The notes beneath the pieces are model-generated. The model saw only the letters and a program-made list of their open reading frames with translations, had not been told where the DNA came from and searched no databases. Made by a program: the position numbers and the translations under genes. This document shows, one piece after another, positions 36,026-44,372 of a stretch of DNA of 64,000 nt; the stretch's first letter is position 1, and every line of letters starts with the position of its first letter. The stretch comes from Arthrobacter sp. B3I9 (GTDB lineage: Bacteria; Actinomycetota; Actinomycetes; Actinomycetales; Micrococcaceae), in assembly GCF_030816935.1 (NCBI RefSeq), contig NZ_JAUSYO010000001.1:868001-932000 (forward strand). Reading direction: 5' to 3'.

Positions 36026-37192
36026 ATGACACGAACCACGACGACCAGGCTGGCGGACGGCCGGGAGATCCTTTACTTCGACGACGCCGGGAGGGCCAAG
36101 CGCCCGGCGGAATCATTGGTGGACCACCGGGAGCTGCCCGCCCGCCCCGAGCCGGGCCAGCTGCGCTTCGATGCGCTCAGCCGGGAATGGGTGGCCGTCG
36201 CCGCGCACCGGCAGACACGCACCCACCTGCCGCCGGCGGACCAGTGCCCCATCTGCCCGACGACGGCGGCCAACCAGACCGAGGTTCCCGCGCCGGACTA
36301 CGACGTGGCCGTCTTCGAGAACCGTTTCCCGTCGCTCGGGCCGGACACGAACGCGATCCCTGCCGCCCCGGTCTGGGGGACAACCGCCCCGGCCGTGGGG
36401 CGCTGCGAGGTGGTGGCCTTCACCCCGGAGCACACCGGATCCTTTGCCGACCTGGGCTGGCGGCGCGCGCGGACGGTGGTGGACGCCTGGGCCCACAGGA
36501 CCGAGGCGCTCAGCGCCCTGCCCGGTATCCAGCAGGTCTTTCCATTCGAAAACCGCGGCCCGGAAATCGGGGTCACCCTGCACCACCCGCATGGGCAAAT
36601 CTACGCCTACCCCTACGTGACGCCCCGCGCCGCAGCGCTGGCCGCCGCCGCCGGCCAGTATTTCGCCAACTCGGACGGCACCGCGACGCTCGCCGCATCC
36701 CTTCTGCAGGCCGAACGCAGCGACGGCAGCCGCATGGTCCTCGAAGGCGAACACTTCAGCGCGTACGTCCCCTTCGCCGCCCGCTGGCCATTGGAGGTCC
36801 ATCTCGTACCGCACCGCCAGGTCCCGGACCTGGCCGCCCTGGACGGAGAGGAACGCGATGAACTGGCCGGGCTCTACCCGGAACTCCTGCGGCGTTTCGA
36901 CGCCGTGTACCCGACGCCCACCCCGTACATCGCAGCCTGGCACCAGGCGCCGCTGGACCCCGCCATGCGCCGCGCCGGTCAGCTGCACCTCCAGCTGACC
37001 TCGCCGCGCCGCGCCGCAGACAAGCTCAAGTACCTGGCCGGCTCGGAAGCCGCCATGGGCGCGTTCATCAACGACACCACCCCCGAATCCGTCGCAGCCC
37101 GGCTGCGCGAAGTGGCCGGGGAGGCGGCCGGCGTCGGCACCGCTGCCCTCAGCAGCCCGGCCCCGATGAGCCCGGAAGGCGCCCCCGCATGA
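36026..37192 (+). CDS. galT: Galactose-1-phosphate uridylyltransferase
   Basis: The 388-residue enzyme exchanges UMP between UDP-glucose and galactose 1-phosphate in the Leloir pathway. It has CPICPTT as a zinc-type motif near residue 72 and the catalytic HHPHGQIYAYPY, where the second His of HPH carries the UMP. The ATG at 36026 sits 7 bases from a -10 box, indicating a leaderless mRNA. It overlaps galK by 4 bases (ATGA). Length is normal for the family. galE is not in the window. Confidence 0.95.
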   Translation: MTRTTTTRLADGREILYFDDAGRAKRPAESLVDHRELPARPEPGQLRFDALSREWVAVAAHRQTRTHLPPADQCPICPTTAANQTEVPAPDYDVAVFENRFPSLGPDTNAIPAAPVWGTTAPAVGRCEVVAFTPEHTGSFADLGWRRARTVVDAWAHRTEALSALPGIQQVFPFENRGPEIGVTLHHPHGQIYAYPYVTPRAAALAAAAGQYFANSDGTATLAASLLQAERSDGSRMVLEGEHFSAYVPFAARWPLEVHLVPHRQVPDLAALDGEERDELAGLYPELLRRFDAVYPTPTPYIAAWHQAPLDPAMRRAGQLHLQLTSPRRAADKLKYLAGSEAAMGAFINDTTPESVAARLREVAGEAAGVGTAALSSPAPMSPEGAPA

Positions 37193-38361
37193 ACACCACC
37201 GCGCGCACCGGCGCCCCGGCCGGCAACCTGGCGGACCGCTTTCACGCCACCTTCGGAGCTGCCCCGGACGGAATCTGGGCCGCTCCTGGCCGGGTGAACC
37301 TGATCGGCGAGCACACCGACTACAACGAGGGCTTCGTGTTGCCCTTCGCCATCGACAAGCGGGCGACGACGGCGCTCCGCCTCCGCGCGGACCACACCGT
37401 CCGGTTGCTGTCCACCTTTGGCGATCAGGGCCTCGTCGAGGCCGATGCTGCCGCCCTGGTACCGGGAACCGTCAAAGGCTGGGCCAAGTACCCGCTGGGC
37501 GTGGTCTGGGCCCTGCAGCGGCACGGCGTCGAGGTTTCCGGTTTCGACCTCCTGCTCGACTCCGACGTGCCGCTCGGTGCCGGGCTGTCCTCCTCCCATG
37601 CGATCGAATGTGCCGTCATCACCGCCCTCAACGAACTCACCAGAGCAAGGCTTTCCGCCGAGGACATGGTGCGGCTGACCCAGCGCGCGGAAAACGTCTT
37701 CGTGGGAGCTCCCACCGGAATCATGGACCAATCGGCGTCGCTGCGCGGAGCTGCCGGGCAGGCCGTCTTCCTGGACTGCCGCGACCAGGCCGTGCAACTC
37801 GTCCCGTTCGATGCGCGGGAGGCCGGGCTGGTGCTGCTCGTTATCGACACGAAGGTCTCGCACTCCCACGCCGACGGCGGGTACGCCTCCCGCCGCGCCT
37901 CGTGCGAGCTCGGCGCCGAGGTCCTCGGCGTTCCGGCCCTGCGCGATGTCGCCGTCGCGGACCTTGAGGAGGCTGCGGGGCTACTTGATCCGGAGACCTT
38001 CCGGCGGGTCCGACACGTGGTGACGGAGAACGACCGCGTGCTGCAGACGGTGGAGGCCCTCCGCGCCCAGGGCCCGGCGCACATCGGCCGGTTCCTGGAT
38101 GCCAGCCACGCCTCCATGCGCGACGACTTCGAGATTTCCTGCCCGGAGCTCGACCTCGCCGTGGACACGGCCCGCGCGCACGGAGCCATCGGTGCCCGCA
38201 TGACTGGCGGAGGCTTCGGCGGGTCGGCCGTCGCCCTGACCCCGGTGGACGACGAGCAACAGGTGCGCGCCGCCGTCGTCCGCGCATTTACCGAGGCGGG
38301 ATTCACCCGGCCGGATATCTTCACCGTCACGCCGGCGCCCGGAGCGGAACGCATCTCCTGA
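37189..38361 (+). CDS. galK: Galactokinase
   Basis: The 390-residue GHMP kinase phosphorylates galactose at C1 with ATP. The galactose signature GRVNLIGEHTDYNEGFVLP starts near residue 30. The GHMP phosphate loop is LGAGLSSSHAIECAV, and the third motif is ARMTGGGFGGSAVAL. The ATG overlaps the galT stop, so the two are translated together and share the leaderless promoter. Downstream, at 38386, lies a palindromic repeat that may terminate transcription. Confidence 0.96.
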   Translation: MNTTARTGAPAGNLADRFHATFGAAPDGIWAAPGRVNLIGEHTDYNEGFVLPFAIDKRATTALRLRADHTVRLLSTFGDQGLVEADAAALVPGTVKGWAKYPLGVVWALQRHGVEVSGFDLLLDSDVPLGAGLSSSHAIECAVITALNELTRARLSAEDMVRLTQRAENVFVGAPTGIMDQSASLRGAAGQAVFLDCRDQAVQLVPFDAREAGLVLLVIDTKVSHSHADGGYASRRASCELGAEVLGVPALRDVAVADLEEAAGLLDPETFRRVRHVVTENDRVLQTVEALRAQGPAHIGRFLDASHASMRDDFEISCPELDLAVDTARAHGAIGARMTGGGFGGSAVALTPVDDEQQVRAAVVRAFTEAGFTRPDIFTVTPAPGAERIS

Positions 38362-38385
38362 CGTCCATTCCTCCCCGCCTGCCAT

Positions 38386-38500
38386 CCATTGCTCCGTAAC
38401 CGCCCTTTTGACCCCTCAAAACGGCGGTTTGGGCCCACGCCGGCAGGGTTCCCTGGACGAGCTTGCGAGGCGAGGGGGCCGGTGGGGAGCAATCGATGGA
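38386..38500. repeat. Intergenic palindromic repeat, copy A
   Basis: Copy A begins CATTGCTCCGTAACCGCC and ends GGAGCAATCGATGG. Its core (38398-38429) folds as AACCGCC-C-TTTTGA, loop CCCC, TCAAAA-C-GGCGGTT, a 13-bp stem with one C-C mismatch. It lies between the convergent galK and permease-prefix genes and could terminate both. About 55 extra bases separate the core from the right end compared with copy B at 40321-40380. Confidence 0.7.
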
Positions 38501-38536
38501 GGTAAGGGGCCCGGGGCGGCGGGGAGTCGTCCTGAT

Positions 38537-39886
38537 TTAGATGAAGCCGAAGACGGGCGGGAAGACGACGACGACGACCGTTGCCCAGGCGCCGTAGACC
38601 GGCAGGTAGCGCGTTTGCCAGCGCTCGACCGCAGCAAACGGGAGTCGGCCGCGCAGGAATCCGACGGCGAGCCAGGCAGCGCGGAGCAGGTGCATGAGCA
38701 ACAGCAGGTTCAGGCCGAGTGCGGCGATCTTGTTCGGGCTGGAGCCGAATTCGGCGATTCGGGCCAGCATTGCGGTCAGCATCGCGGCGTCGAGGGCAAG
38801 GGCTGCGATGATGAGGGCCAGCTGCAGCGCGTCGAACAGCCCTGGAGGGGCGAGCGGGTCGCGTGCGGAGATCGAATACAGCAGCAGGCAGAGGACGAGT
38901 ATGAGGATGGCGTCCATGAGGATGAGCAGGTTGCGGTCGATGCTGGCGAAGCCGCCCGCCGTGGCAAGCACTGCCAGCAGGACCAACAACATGGCGAGGG
39001 TCAGCGGCGTGAATACGCGGGTGAGGACAGGAGCCATATTTTCGACGACCTGCTGCTTCGCTTCGACCAGCCAGGCTGCCACCAGGAGAGCGCCGGGCAC
39101 GGCGATGGGCAGGACCCAATCTTTCAGGACGGGCTGGAAGTCGACGCCAATGCCCTGGAGGGTTGCGAGTGTGAGAGCGATCAGGACGGCGCCCCCGAGC
39201 GCCAGCAGCGTGTAGTAGACCCCGAGCTCGCCGGTGAATCGGACGAAGTCCATGCGGCGCTTGTCCGACCGCCACCTTCCGCCGGCGTAGGCCAGACCCG
39301 TCAACAGCCACAGAATGACCGGGGCGTGCAGGGCCGAGAGCATCCCGGTGGCGCCCGCTGGGGCGAACGGATAGAGGTTGAGCACGACCCCCAGGCCGGC
39401 AAACGGAACGATCAGTGCTGCCGCCACATACCGGCTGATGCGCCGCTTCCACGCAAAGTACACCGCGAGGAAGGGGAAGACGAGCAGGCCGAGGTTGCGC
39501 ATCAGGGCCCCGCTGTCGTCGGTCCAGGCCAGGCCGGCCTTGACCGCCACACCCGCGCCGACGGCGAGTGCCAGGACGACGGCCAGCTCGCGCCAGGGTG
39601 TCGCGTGGGCATTGTCGGTTTGCTCCGGCACCAGGACGAGCTGCTTCCAGAGCCGTTCGGAGTGCTCACGGGCGAATTCGCGTGAGACGGCGTCAAGGTT
39701 GCCCAGGCGCTTGATGGCGACGAGGAAGGCTTCCTCGTCGTCCAGTCCGGTCGCCTGGCGGTCGGCGATTTGCCCGCGCAGGTGGTCCTCCAGCTCGTCC
39801 ACATCAGCGGGGGAGACGGCCCGGTTCCGCTGAACGTATCCGCGCCACCGGTCGATCTGGGCCTCGAGCTCCACGTGCGACGCCAT
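38537..39886 (-). CDS. Permease-prefix-domain membrane protein
   Basis: The protein has a ~70-residue N-terminal permease prefix domain (HVELEAQIDRWRGYVQRNRAVSPADVDELEDHLRGQI) and then about ten hydrophobic helices, with no catalytic motif visible. The prefix domain is found in MacB-like permeases and orphan membrane proteins controlled by PadR. The ATG at 39886 overlaps the padR stop; 39895 (ATG) and 39889 (GTG) are in-frame alternatives. It forms a two-gene unit with the PadR gene. Function unknown. Confidence 0.8.
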   Translation of the reverse strand: MASHVELEAQIDRWRGYVQRNRAVSPADVDELEDHLRGQIADRQATGLDDEEAFLVAIKRLGNLDAVSREFAREHSERLWKQLVLVPEQTDNAHATPWRELAVVLALAVGAGVAVKAGLAWTDDSGALMRNLGLLVFPFLAVYFAWKRRISRYVAAALIVPFAGLGVVLNLYPFAPAGATGMLSALHAPVILWLLTGLAYAGGRWRSDKRRMDFVRFTGELGVYYTLLALGGAVLIALTLATLQGIGVDFQPVLKDWVLPIAVPGALLVAAWLVEAKQQVVENMAPVLTRVFTPLTLAMLLVLLAVLATAGGFASIDRNLLILMDAILILVLCLLLYSISARDPLAPPGLFDALQLALIIAALALDAAMLTAMLARIAEFGSSPNKIAALGLNLLLLMHLLRAAWLAVGFLRGRLPFAAVERWQTRYLPVYGAWATVVVVVFPPVFGFI

Positions 39887-40248
39887 CACGCCCATCCCTC
39901 AATCGCGGCTCCAGGCCCCTGAGCGGTCTGCCACACCTGGCGCAGCGCGTCAGCGACGACGGTCCACTGCTGCTGCCGGTCGGCGAGGACGTCCCGGCCC
40001 GCCGGCGTGATGGCATAGTGCTTGCGCCGGCGCCCGGCGTCGGACGTGCCCCACAGCGAGGAGACGTAACCGAGCCGCTCCAGCCGGTGCAGTAGCGGGT
40101 AGAGCATTCCGTCGGTCCACTGCATGCTGCCGTCCGAGAGCTCGCTTACCCGCTTGAGGATTGCGTAGCCATACAGGTCGCCCTCAGTCAGGATGCCCAG
40201 CACCAGGGGCGTGGCCGAAGCGGCGACCAGATCCTTATCAATGCGCAC
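39886..40248 (-). CDS. PadR-family transcriptional regulator
   Basis: The 120-residue protein has a PadR winged helix: LVLGILTEGDLYGYAILKRVSELSDGSMQWTDGMLYPLLHRLERLGYVSSLW, then GRRRKHYAITPAGRDVL and a C-terminal dimerisation helix. GTG at 40248 follows AGGAGG. The stop overlaps the next gene start. A 10-bp inverted repeat lies just upstream, so autorepression is likely. PadR proteins commonly control adjacent permease-prefix membrane genes and respond to drugs or phenolics. Confidence 0.92.
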   Translation of the reverse strand: MRIDKDLVAASATPLVLGILTEGDLYGYAILKRVSELSDGSMQWTDGMLYPLLHRLERLGYVSSLWGTSDAGRRRKHYAITPAGRDVLADRQQQWTVVADALRQVWQTAQGPGAAIEGWA

Positions 40249-40257
40249 GGCGCCTCC

Positions 40258-40302
40258 TATACCTAGAGCTGAAGGGTATCAGGCCTAGCAGTTCTAGGTA
40301 TA
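40258..40302 (-). promoter_or_regulatory. Candidate PadR operator (10-bp inverted repeat)
   Basis: TATACCTAGA (40258-40267) and TCTAGGTATA (40293-40302) are perfect inverted copies 25 bases apart. The copy nearer the gene overlaps the AGGAGG ribosome-binding site of padR. An internal GCCTAG half-site lies between. The spacing allows one PadR dimer on each arm or one across the promoter. Confidence 0.55.
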
Positions 40303-40320
40303 GACATTCCCTCTCCAGCA

Positions 40321-40380
40321 ATCGATTGCTCCGTACACGCCCTGTTGACCCCTCAAAACGGCGGTTACGGAGCAATCGAT
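40321..40380. repeat. Intergenic palindromic repeat, copy B
   Basis: ATCGATTGCTCCGTA (40321-40335) and TACGGAGCAATCGAT (40366-40380) are perfect 15-base inverted copies. The 30-base centre holds TTGACCCCTCAAAACGGCGG, shared with copy A at 38410-38427. It lies upstream of padR and of csbD. Two copies 1.9 kb apart bracket the PadR unit. Confidence 0.75.
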
Positions 40381-40510
40381 GAAGGTCGGTCTGGGAAGTA
40401 GGGGAGCCACCCGCCGCGCTGCCGTTGGACGTGGTGGCGGTCACGGTTAGGATGGAGTCGTCAGCCGCCGGCAGTGCGCCGGCGGACAGCGGACCACAAG
40501 GAGAAATGCC

Positions 40511-40687
40511 ATGGGTTTGGATGACAAGATCGGCAACGCAGCCGAGAAGCTGGGCGGCAAAGGCAAGGAAGCCGCCGGAGAAGCGTCAGGCGATGAGAGC
40601 CTGAAGGCCGAAGGCAAAGGCGACCAGGCAAAGTCCGACCTGAAGCAAGCCGGCGAAAAAGTCAAGGACGCCTTCAAGAAGGACTGA
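40511..40687 (+). CDS. CsbD-family general stress protein
   Basis: This 58-residue lysine- and glycine-rich, very hydrophilic protein has the CsbD pattern: GLDDKIGNAAEKLGGKGKEAAG, then KAEGKGDQAKSDLKQAGEKVKD. CsbD proteins rise under general stress and are thought to be intrinsically flexible; their molecular role is unclear. The ATG at 40511 follows AAGGAG. A strong terminator begins 27 bases after the stop. Confidence 0.92.
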   Translation: MGLDDKIGNAAEKLGGKGKEAAGEASGDESLKAEGKGDQAKSDLKQAGEKVKDAFKKD

Positions 40688-40713
40688 CGGCCGCGACTGA
40701 CGAACGTCAAGCT

Positions 40714-40750
40714 AATAGGTGTGGCTCCCAGGAGCCGCACCTATTTGTTT
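40714..40750 (+). terminator. Rho-independent terminator after csbD
   Basis: The hairpin AATAGGTGTGGCTC / GAGCCGCACCTATT, with one G-T pair and a CCAG-type loop, is followed by TTTGTTT. It is the most classical intrinsic terminator in the window. Confidence 0.85.
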
Positions 40751-40869
40751 AGGCCCGGATTTTTAGGCCCGAATTTTCAGCATGGGTCCAGACCCGCCCT
40801 ATCCTGTTGTCGTTGCAGTCGGCGGTCCCGGCCGCAGCAACGCAGTCCACAAGCCCGGGAGGAGACCGA

Positions 40870-41883
40870 ATGGCCAACGCGGCACCGGCTGCCGACGGGG
40901 CGCCGGGCGGGCCTCCCGCACAGGAGCCGGACCATTCGAGGCACCCGGATGCCCGAGCGCGCTGGGCCAGCCGGTGGGCCACCGTCGTCGCCGTCGTGCA
41001 GCGACTGCTGTACGTCTTCGTCACGGTCGCGGTCGGCTGGGCTATCTATTACTTCCTGCTCGCCCGCCTGGCCCGGGGGCCGGAACAGCTGTGGGTGTTC
41101 CTGCCGGTCTGGCTGATCGCCGCCTATGCCCTGCTGCCCCGCATCCACAAAATCCTCAGCAGCCTCTACATTCCGGACTACTTCATCGGCCGTGCCCGCA
41201 CGGGTGACGGCGTGCTGGGCGACCCGGTGAACCTGGCAGTGGTCGGGCCCGAGCACGAGCTGCGGGAAGCCATGACTGCGGCAGGATGGACTACGGCCGA
41301 TCCGGTCACGCCGGCCACCGCCTGGCGCACACTGACCTCCACCCTGTTGCGCCGGAGCTATCCTGAAGCGCCGGTGAGCTCGCTGTACGTCTTCGGGAAA
41401 AAGCAGGACATGGCCTTCCAGCGGGAAATCGATGGGAACCCGCGGAAACGGCACCATGTGCGGTTCTGGAAGTGCCCTGCGGGCTGGAAACTCCCGGGCG
41501 GCTTCGCTGTTGACTGGGTGGGCGCAGGCACATACGACAAGCGGGTGGGACTCTCGCTCTTCACCTTCCAGATCACCCACAAGATCGCCGACGGCACCGA
41601 TGAGGAACGCGACTTCATCATCGACACCCTGCGCAAGGCACGTTCGGTTGAATCGGTGCACGTCATCGAGCACTTCTTCTCCGGCTACCACCACCGCAAC
41701 GGAGGAGGGGATGCCATCCGCACCGACGGGAACCTGCCCATTATCGATCTTCTTCCGCAGGACACGTCAAGAATCCTGCCGCAGGTGGTGCAGACAGTCC
41801 CCCCGGAGGCGGGGCCACAAGTCGGCGGCAGCCCCGCCGGCAGCGCGAAGCCCACTCCACGACCCCCTCACCATCCGCTCTAG
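40870..41883 (+). CDS. LssY C-terminal-domain membrane protein
   Basis: The 337-residue protein has two or three membrane helices (about residues 40-105) and a soluble LssY_C domain: DPVNLAVVGPEHELREAMTAAGW, PVSSLYVFGKKQDMAFQ and RKRHHVRFWKCP. LssY_C domains are often attached to PAP2 phosphatases or DedA proteins; here no phosphatase motif is seen. The Pro-rich tail is probably unstructured. The ATG at 40870 follows GGGAGGAGACC. It precedes cydA by 79 bases and could be transcribed with it. Function unknown. Confidence 0.8.
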   Translation: MANAAPAADGAPGGPPAQEPDHSRHPDARARWASRWATVVAVVQRLLYVFVTVAVGWAIYYFLLARLARGPEQLWVFLPVWLIAAYALLPRIHKILSSLYIPDYFIGRARTGDGVLGDPVNLAVVGPEHELREAMTAAGWTTADPVTPATAWRTLTSTLLRRSYPEAPVSSLYVFGKKQDMAFQREIDGNPRKRHHVRFWKCPAGWKLPGGFAVDWVGAGTYDKRVGLSLFTFQITHKIADGTDEERDFIIDTLRKARSVESVHVIEHFFSGYHHRNGGGDAIRTDGNLPIIDLLPQDTSRILPQVVQTVPPEAGPQVGGSPAGSAKPTPRPPHHPL

Positions 41884-41962
41884 TCCCCGCTCGGCGACCG
41901 GCGTACCGTGAGAGCTAAAATCCCCGTCGGCTTCTACGGAAGCCAAGCGGAAGGCGACGCCG

Positions 41963-43327
41963 ATGCTGCTGGAAACCGCCCTGGACGTTCAGCCGGTCGA
42001 CTTGATGGCCGCCCGGATGCAGATGGCACTGTCGCTCGGGTGGCACATCGTTATTGCCTGCTTCGGGGTGGGCATGCCGGCCATAACGGTCCTGGCGGAA
42101 TGGCGCGGCTACCGCACCGGAGACCCTAACTACGCGTTGCTGGCCCGGCGCTGGGCGAAGGCCATGGGTGTCCTGTTCGCCGTGGGCGCGGTCTCCGGAA
42201 CCATCCTGTCCTTCGAAATGGGGCTTCTGTGGCCCGGACTGATGGGCGTCTACGGTGAAGTGATTGGGCTACCGTTCACCCTGGAAGGGATCGCCTTTTT
42301 CATCGAGGCCATCTTCCTCGGCATCTACCTCTACGCCTGGGACAGGCTTTCGCCCCGGCTCCACCTGCTCAGCGCCGTTCCGGTGCTGGTCGCCGGCGTT
42401 GCCAGCGCCTTTTTCGTGGTCACGGCGAACGCCTGGATGCAGCAACCAACCGGATTCGATGAAGAGAACGGCCGGATCATTTCCGTGGACCCCGCCGCGG
42501 CCATGTTCAACCCCGCCACCCCCTCCCAGTCGGTGCATATGATTCTTGCGGCCTTCATGGTTGCCGGCTTCGGCATGGCCAGCGTCTACGCCGTCGCCCT
42601 GCTGCGGGGGCGCCGGGACCGGTATCACACGCTTGGCTTCCTGCTTCCCTTTGCTGTGGCCGCCCTCGTCACACCGGTGCAGATCGGCGTTGGTGACTGG
42701 TCTGCACACTTCGTTGCCGACAACCAGCCAGTGAAGCTGGCGGCCATGGAGGGAATCTTCGAGACCCAGAGCGGTGTGCCCCTTCACATCGGGGGCGTCG
42801 TCATCGACGACGAAATGCAATATGCCCTGGAGATCCCCTACGGGCTGTCCCTGCTGGCGCACTTCGATCCGAACGCCGAGATCATGGGCCTGAACGAGGT
42901 CCCGCAGGATGAATGGCCGCCGGTGAACCTCGTGCACCTGGCCTTCCAGGCAATGGTCGGGGCCGGGTTCGCGCTGCTGGCCCTCTCTGCCTGGCTGGCC
43001 GTCGTCTGGAAACGGCACAAGGCCCTTCCCCGAACGGCGTGGTTTCTCAGGGGAGCCTGCGTTTCAGGGGTGCTGGCCGTGCTGGCCCTGGAGGCCGGCT
43101 GGGTGGTGACCGAGGTGGGACGGCAGCCCTGGATCGTCTTCGGGGTCCTGCGCACCTCCGATGCGGTCAATCCGGCTCCCGGGCTGCTCTACGGATTCCT
43201 GCTGGTGACGGTTGTCTATGCCGCCCTGACGGTGGCCACCGTTTATGTCCTGCGGAGGCTGGCGCGGGACATCCCGATTCCGGTGGCCCCGCAGGAATCA
43301 GACGTCTCCGGTTACCGGATCACGTGA
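41963..43327 (+). CDS. cydA: Cytochrome bd-type quinol oxidase subunit I
   Basis: The 454-residue membrane protein has the CydA pattern: AARMQMALSLGWHIVIACFGVGMP with the early heme-ligand His, GLLWPGLMGVYGEVIGLPFTLEGIAFFIEA with conserved acids, and NAWMQQPTGF. The periplasmic Q-loop is short, as in the CioA / short-loop group. With CydB it would pass electrons from quinol to O2 with high affinity in the cytoplasmic membrane. cydB starts 10 bases after the stop. CydCD assembly genes are not in the window. Confidence 0.92.
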   Translation: MLLETALDVQPVDLMAARMQMALSLGWHIVIACFGVGMPAITVLAEWRGYRTGDPNYALLARRWAKAMGVLFAVGAVSGTILSFEMGLLWPGLMGVYGEVIGLPFTLEGIAFFIEAIFLGIYLYAWDRLSPRLHLLSAVPVLVAGVASAFFVVTANAWMQQPTGFDEENGRIISVDPAAAMFNPATPSQSVHMILAAFMVAGFGMASVYAVALLRGRRDRYHTLGFLLPFAVAALVTPVQIGVGDWSAHFVADNQPVKLAAMEGIFETQSGVPLHIGGVVIDDEMQYALEIPYGLSLLAHFDPNAEIMGLNEVPQDEWPPVNLVHLAFQAMVGAGFALLALSAWLAVVWKRHKALPRTAWFLRGACVSGVLAVLALEAGWVVTEVGRQPWIVFGVLRTSDAVNPAPGLLYGFLLVTVVYAALTVATVYVLRRLARDIPIPVAPQESDVSGYRIT

Positions 43328-43337
43328 GGCCGCCGTG

Positions 43338-44357
43338 ATGCCGCTCGCAGAGATTCTCCTCGCAGCCATGTGGATCTGCCTCACGGCCTACGCCCTGTTC
43401 GGCGGGGCCGACTTCGGTGGCGGATTCTGGGACCTTGTGGCCGGCCGGACCGAGGCGGGGCGCCCTCAACGGAACCTGATCGAGCACTCCATCGGGCCGA
43501 TCTGGGAAGCCAACCACGTTTGGCTTATTTTCGTCATCGTCCTGGCGTGGACCGGCATGCCGTCCGTCTTTGCCGCCATCTCCTCCACCCTCTACATCCC
43601 GCTGACCCTCGCCGCTCTCGGCATCATCGCCCGCGGTTCCGCGTTCGCGTTCCGCAAGGTCAGTACCGAAGTGTGGCAGCAGCGCCTCTTCGGCGCCACG
43701 TTCGCGGCGTCCTCGGTGGTGACGCCGTTCTTCCTCGGCACTGTGGCCGGGGCCCTGGCGTCGGGCCGGGTTCCCCCCGGCATCGCCGCCGGACATCCGG
43801 TGTGGAGCTGGGTGAATCCCACCTCGATGGCCAGCGGGCTGTTCGCCATCGGCACTACCGCCTACCTGGCCGCCGCCTACCTCACACAGGACGCGCGGCG
43901 TGTCGGGGATCCCGTGCTCGTGTCAGCCTTCCGGTCCAGGGCCCTGGTTGCGGGGGCCGTGATGGGGGTCCTGGCCGTGGCCGAATTGATTGTGCTGAGC
44001 AGGGATGCGCCGCAGCTGTTCCGCGAGTTAACCGCAGGAAAGGCCTGGCCTTTTGCCGTCACCTCCGCCGCGGCGGGAGTTCTTTCGCTGGTCCTGATGT
44101 GGCGGCGGCAGTTCCTTGCCGTCCGGCTCTCCGCCGCCCTGGCCGTGACTGCCCTGCTCTGGGGCTGGGGCGTGGGCCAGTACCCGGAGATTCTGCCCGG
44201 CGCGACCGTGGCTGACGTCGCATCGACCCGGTCGGTGCTGAGCGCCAACCTCATTGCCATCGTCATCGCCGGTCTCCTGGTCATTCCCTCGCTCTGGTGG
44301 CTGTACGCCCTTTTCCAGCGCGACCAGCGGGACGCGGGGGCACCGAGGCACGAGTAA
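43338..44357 (+). CDS. cydB: Cytochrome bd-type quinol oxidase subunit II
   Basis: The 339-residue subunit opens with LAEILLAAMWICLTAYALFGGADFGGGFWDLVAG, the characteristic CydB start, and contains IGPIWEANHVWLIFVIVLAWTGMPSVFAAI. It has about nine helices and no heme of its own; it stabilises CydA. The ATG at 43338 is used, though a GTG 3 bases earlier is possible. It converges on the DeoR gene at 44373, leaving 15 bases. Confidence 0.93.
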   Translation: MPLAEILLAAMWICLTAYALFGGADFGGGFWDLVAGRTEAGRPQRNLIEHSIGPIWEANHVWLIFVIVLAWTGMPSVFAAISSTLYIPLTLAALGIIARGSAFAFRKVSTEVWQQRLFGATFAASSVVTPFFLGTVAGALASGRVPPGIAAGHPVWSWVNPTSMASGLFAIGTTAYLAAAYLTQDARRVGDPVLVSAFRSRALVAGAVMGVLAVAELIVLSRDAPQLFRELTAGKAWPFAVTSAAAGVLSLVLMWRRQFLAVRLSAALAVTALLWGWGVGQYPEILPGATVADVASTRSVLSANLIAIVIAGLLVIPSLWWLYALFQRDQRDAGAPRHE

Positions 44358-44372
44358 AAGACCACTAAGCCC

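Noticed and set aside
37425..39452. A 675-codon minus-strand open frame across galK and the permease-prefix gene
   Set aside because: It shadows galK antisense and crosses the intergenic palindrome; the real genes on each side have clear motifs.
38398..40380. The palindromic repeats as insertion-sequence ends or a CRISPR array
   Set aside because: No transposase or target duplication is visible, and two unequal copies 1.9 kb apart are not a regular array.
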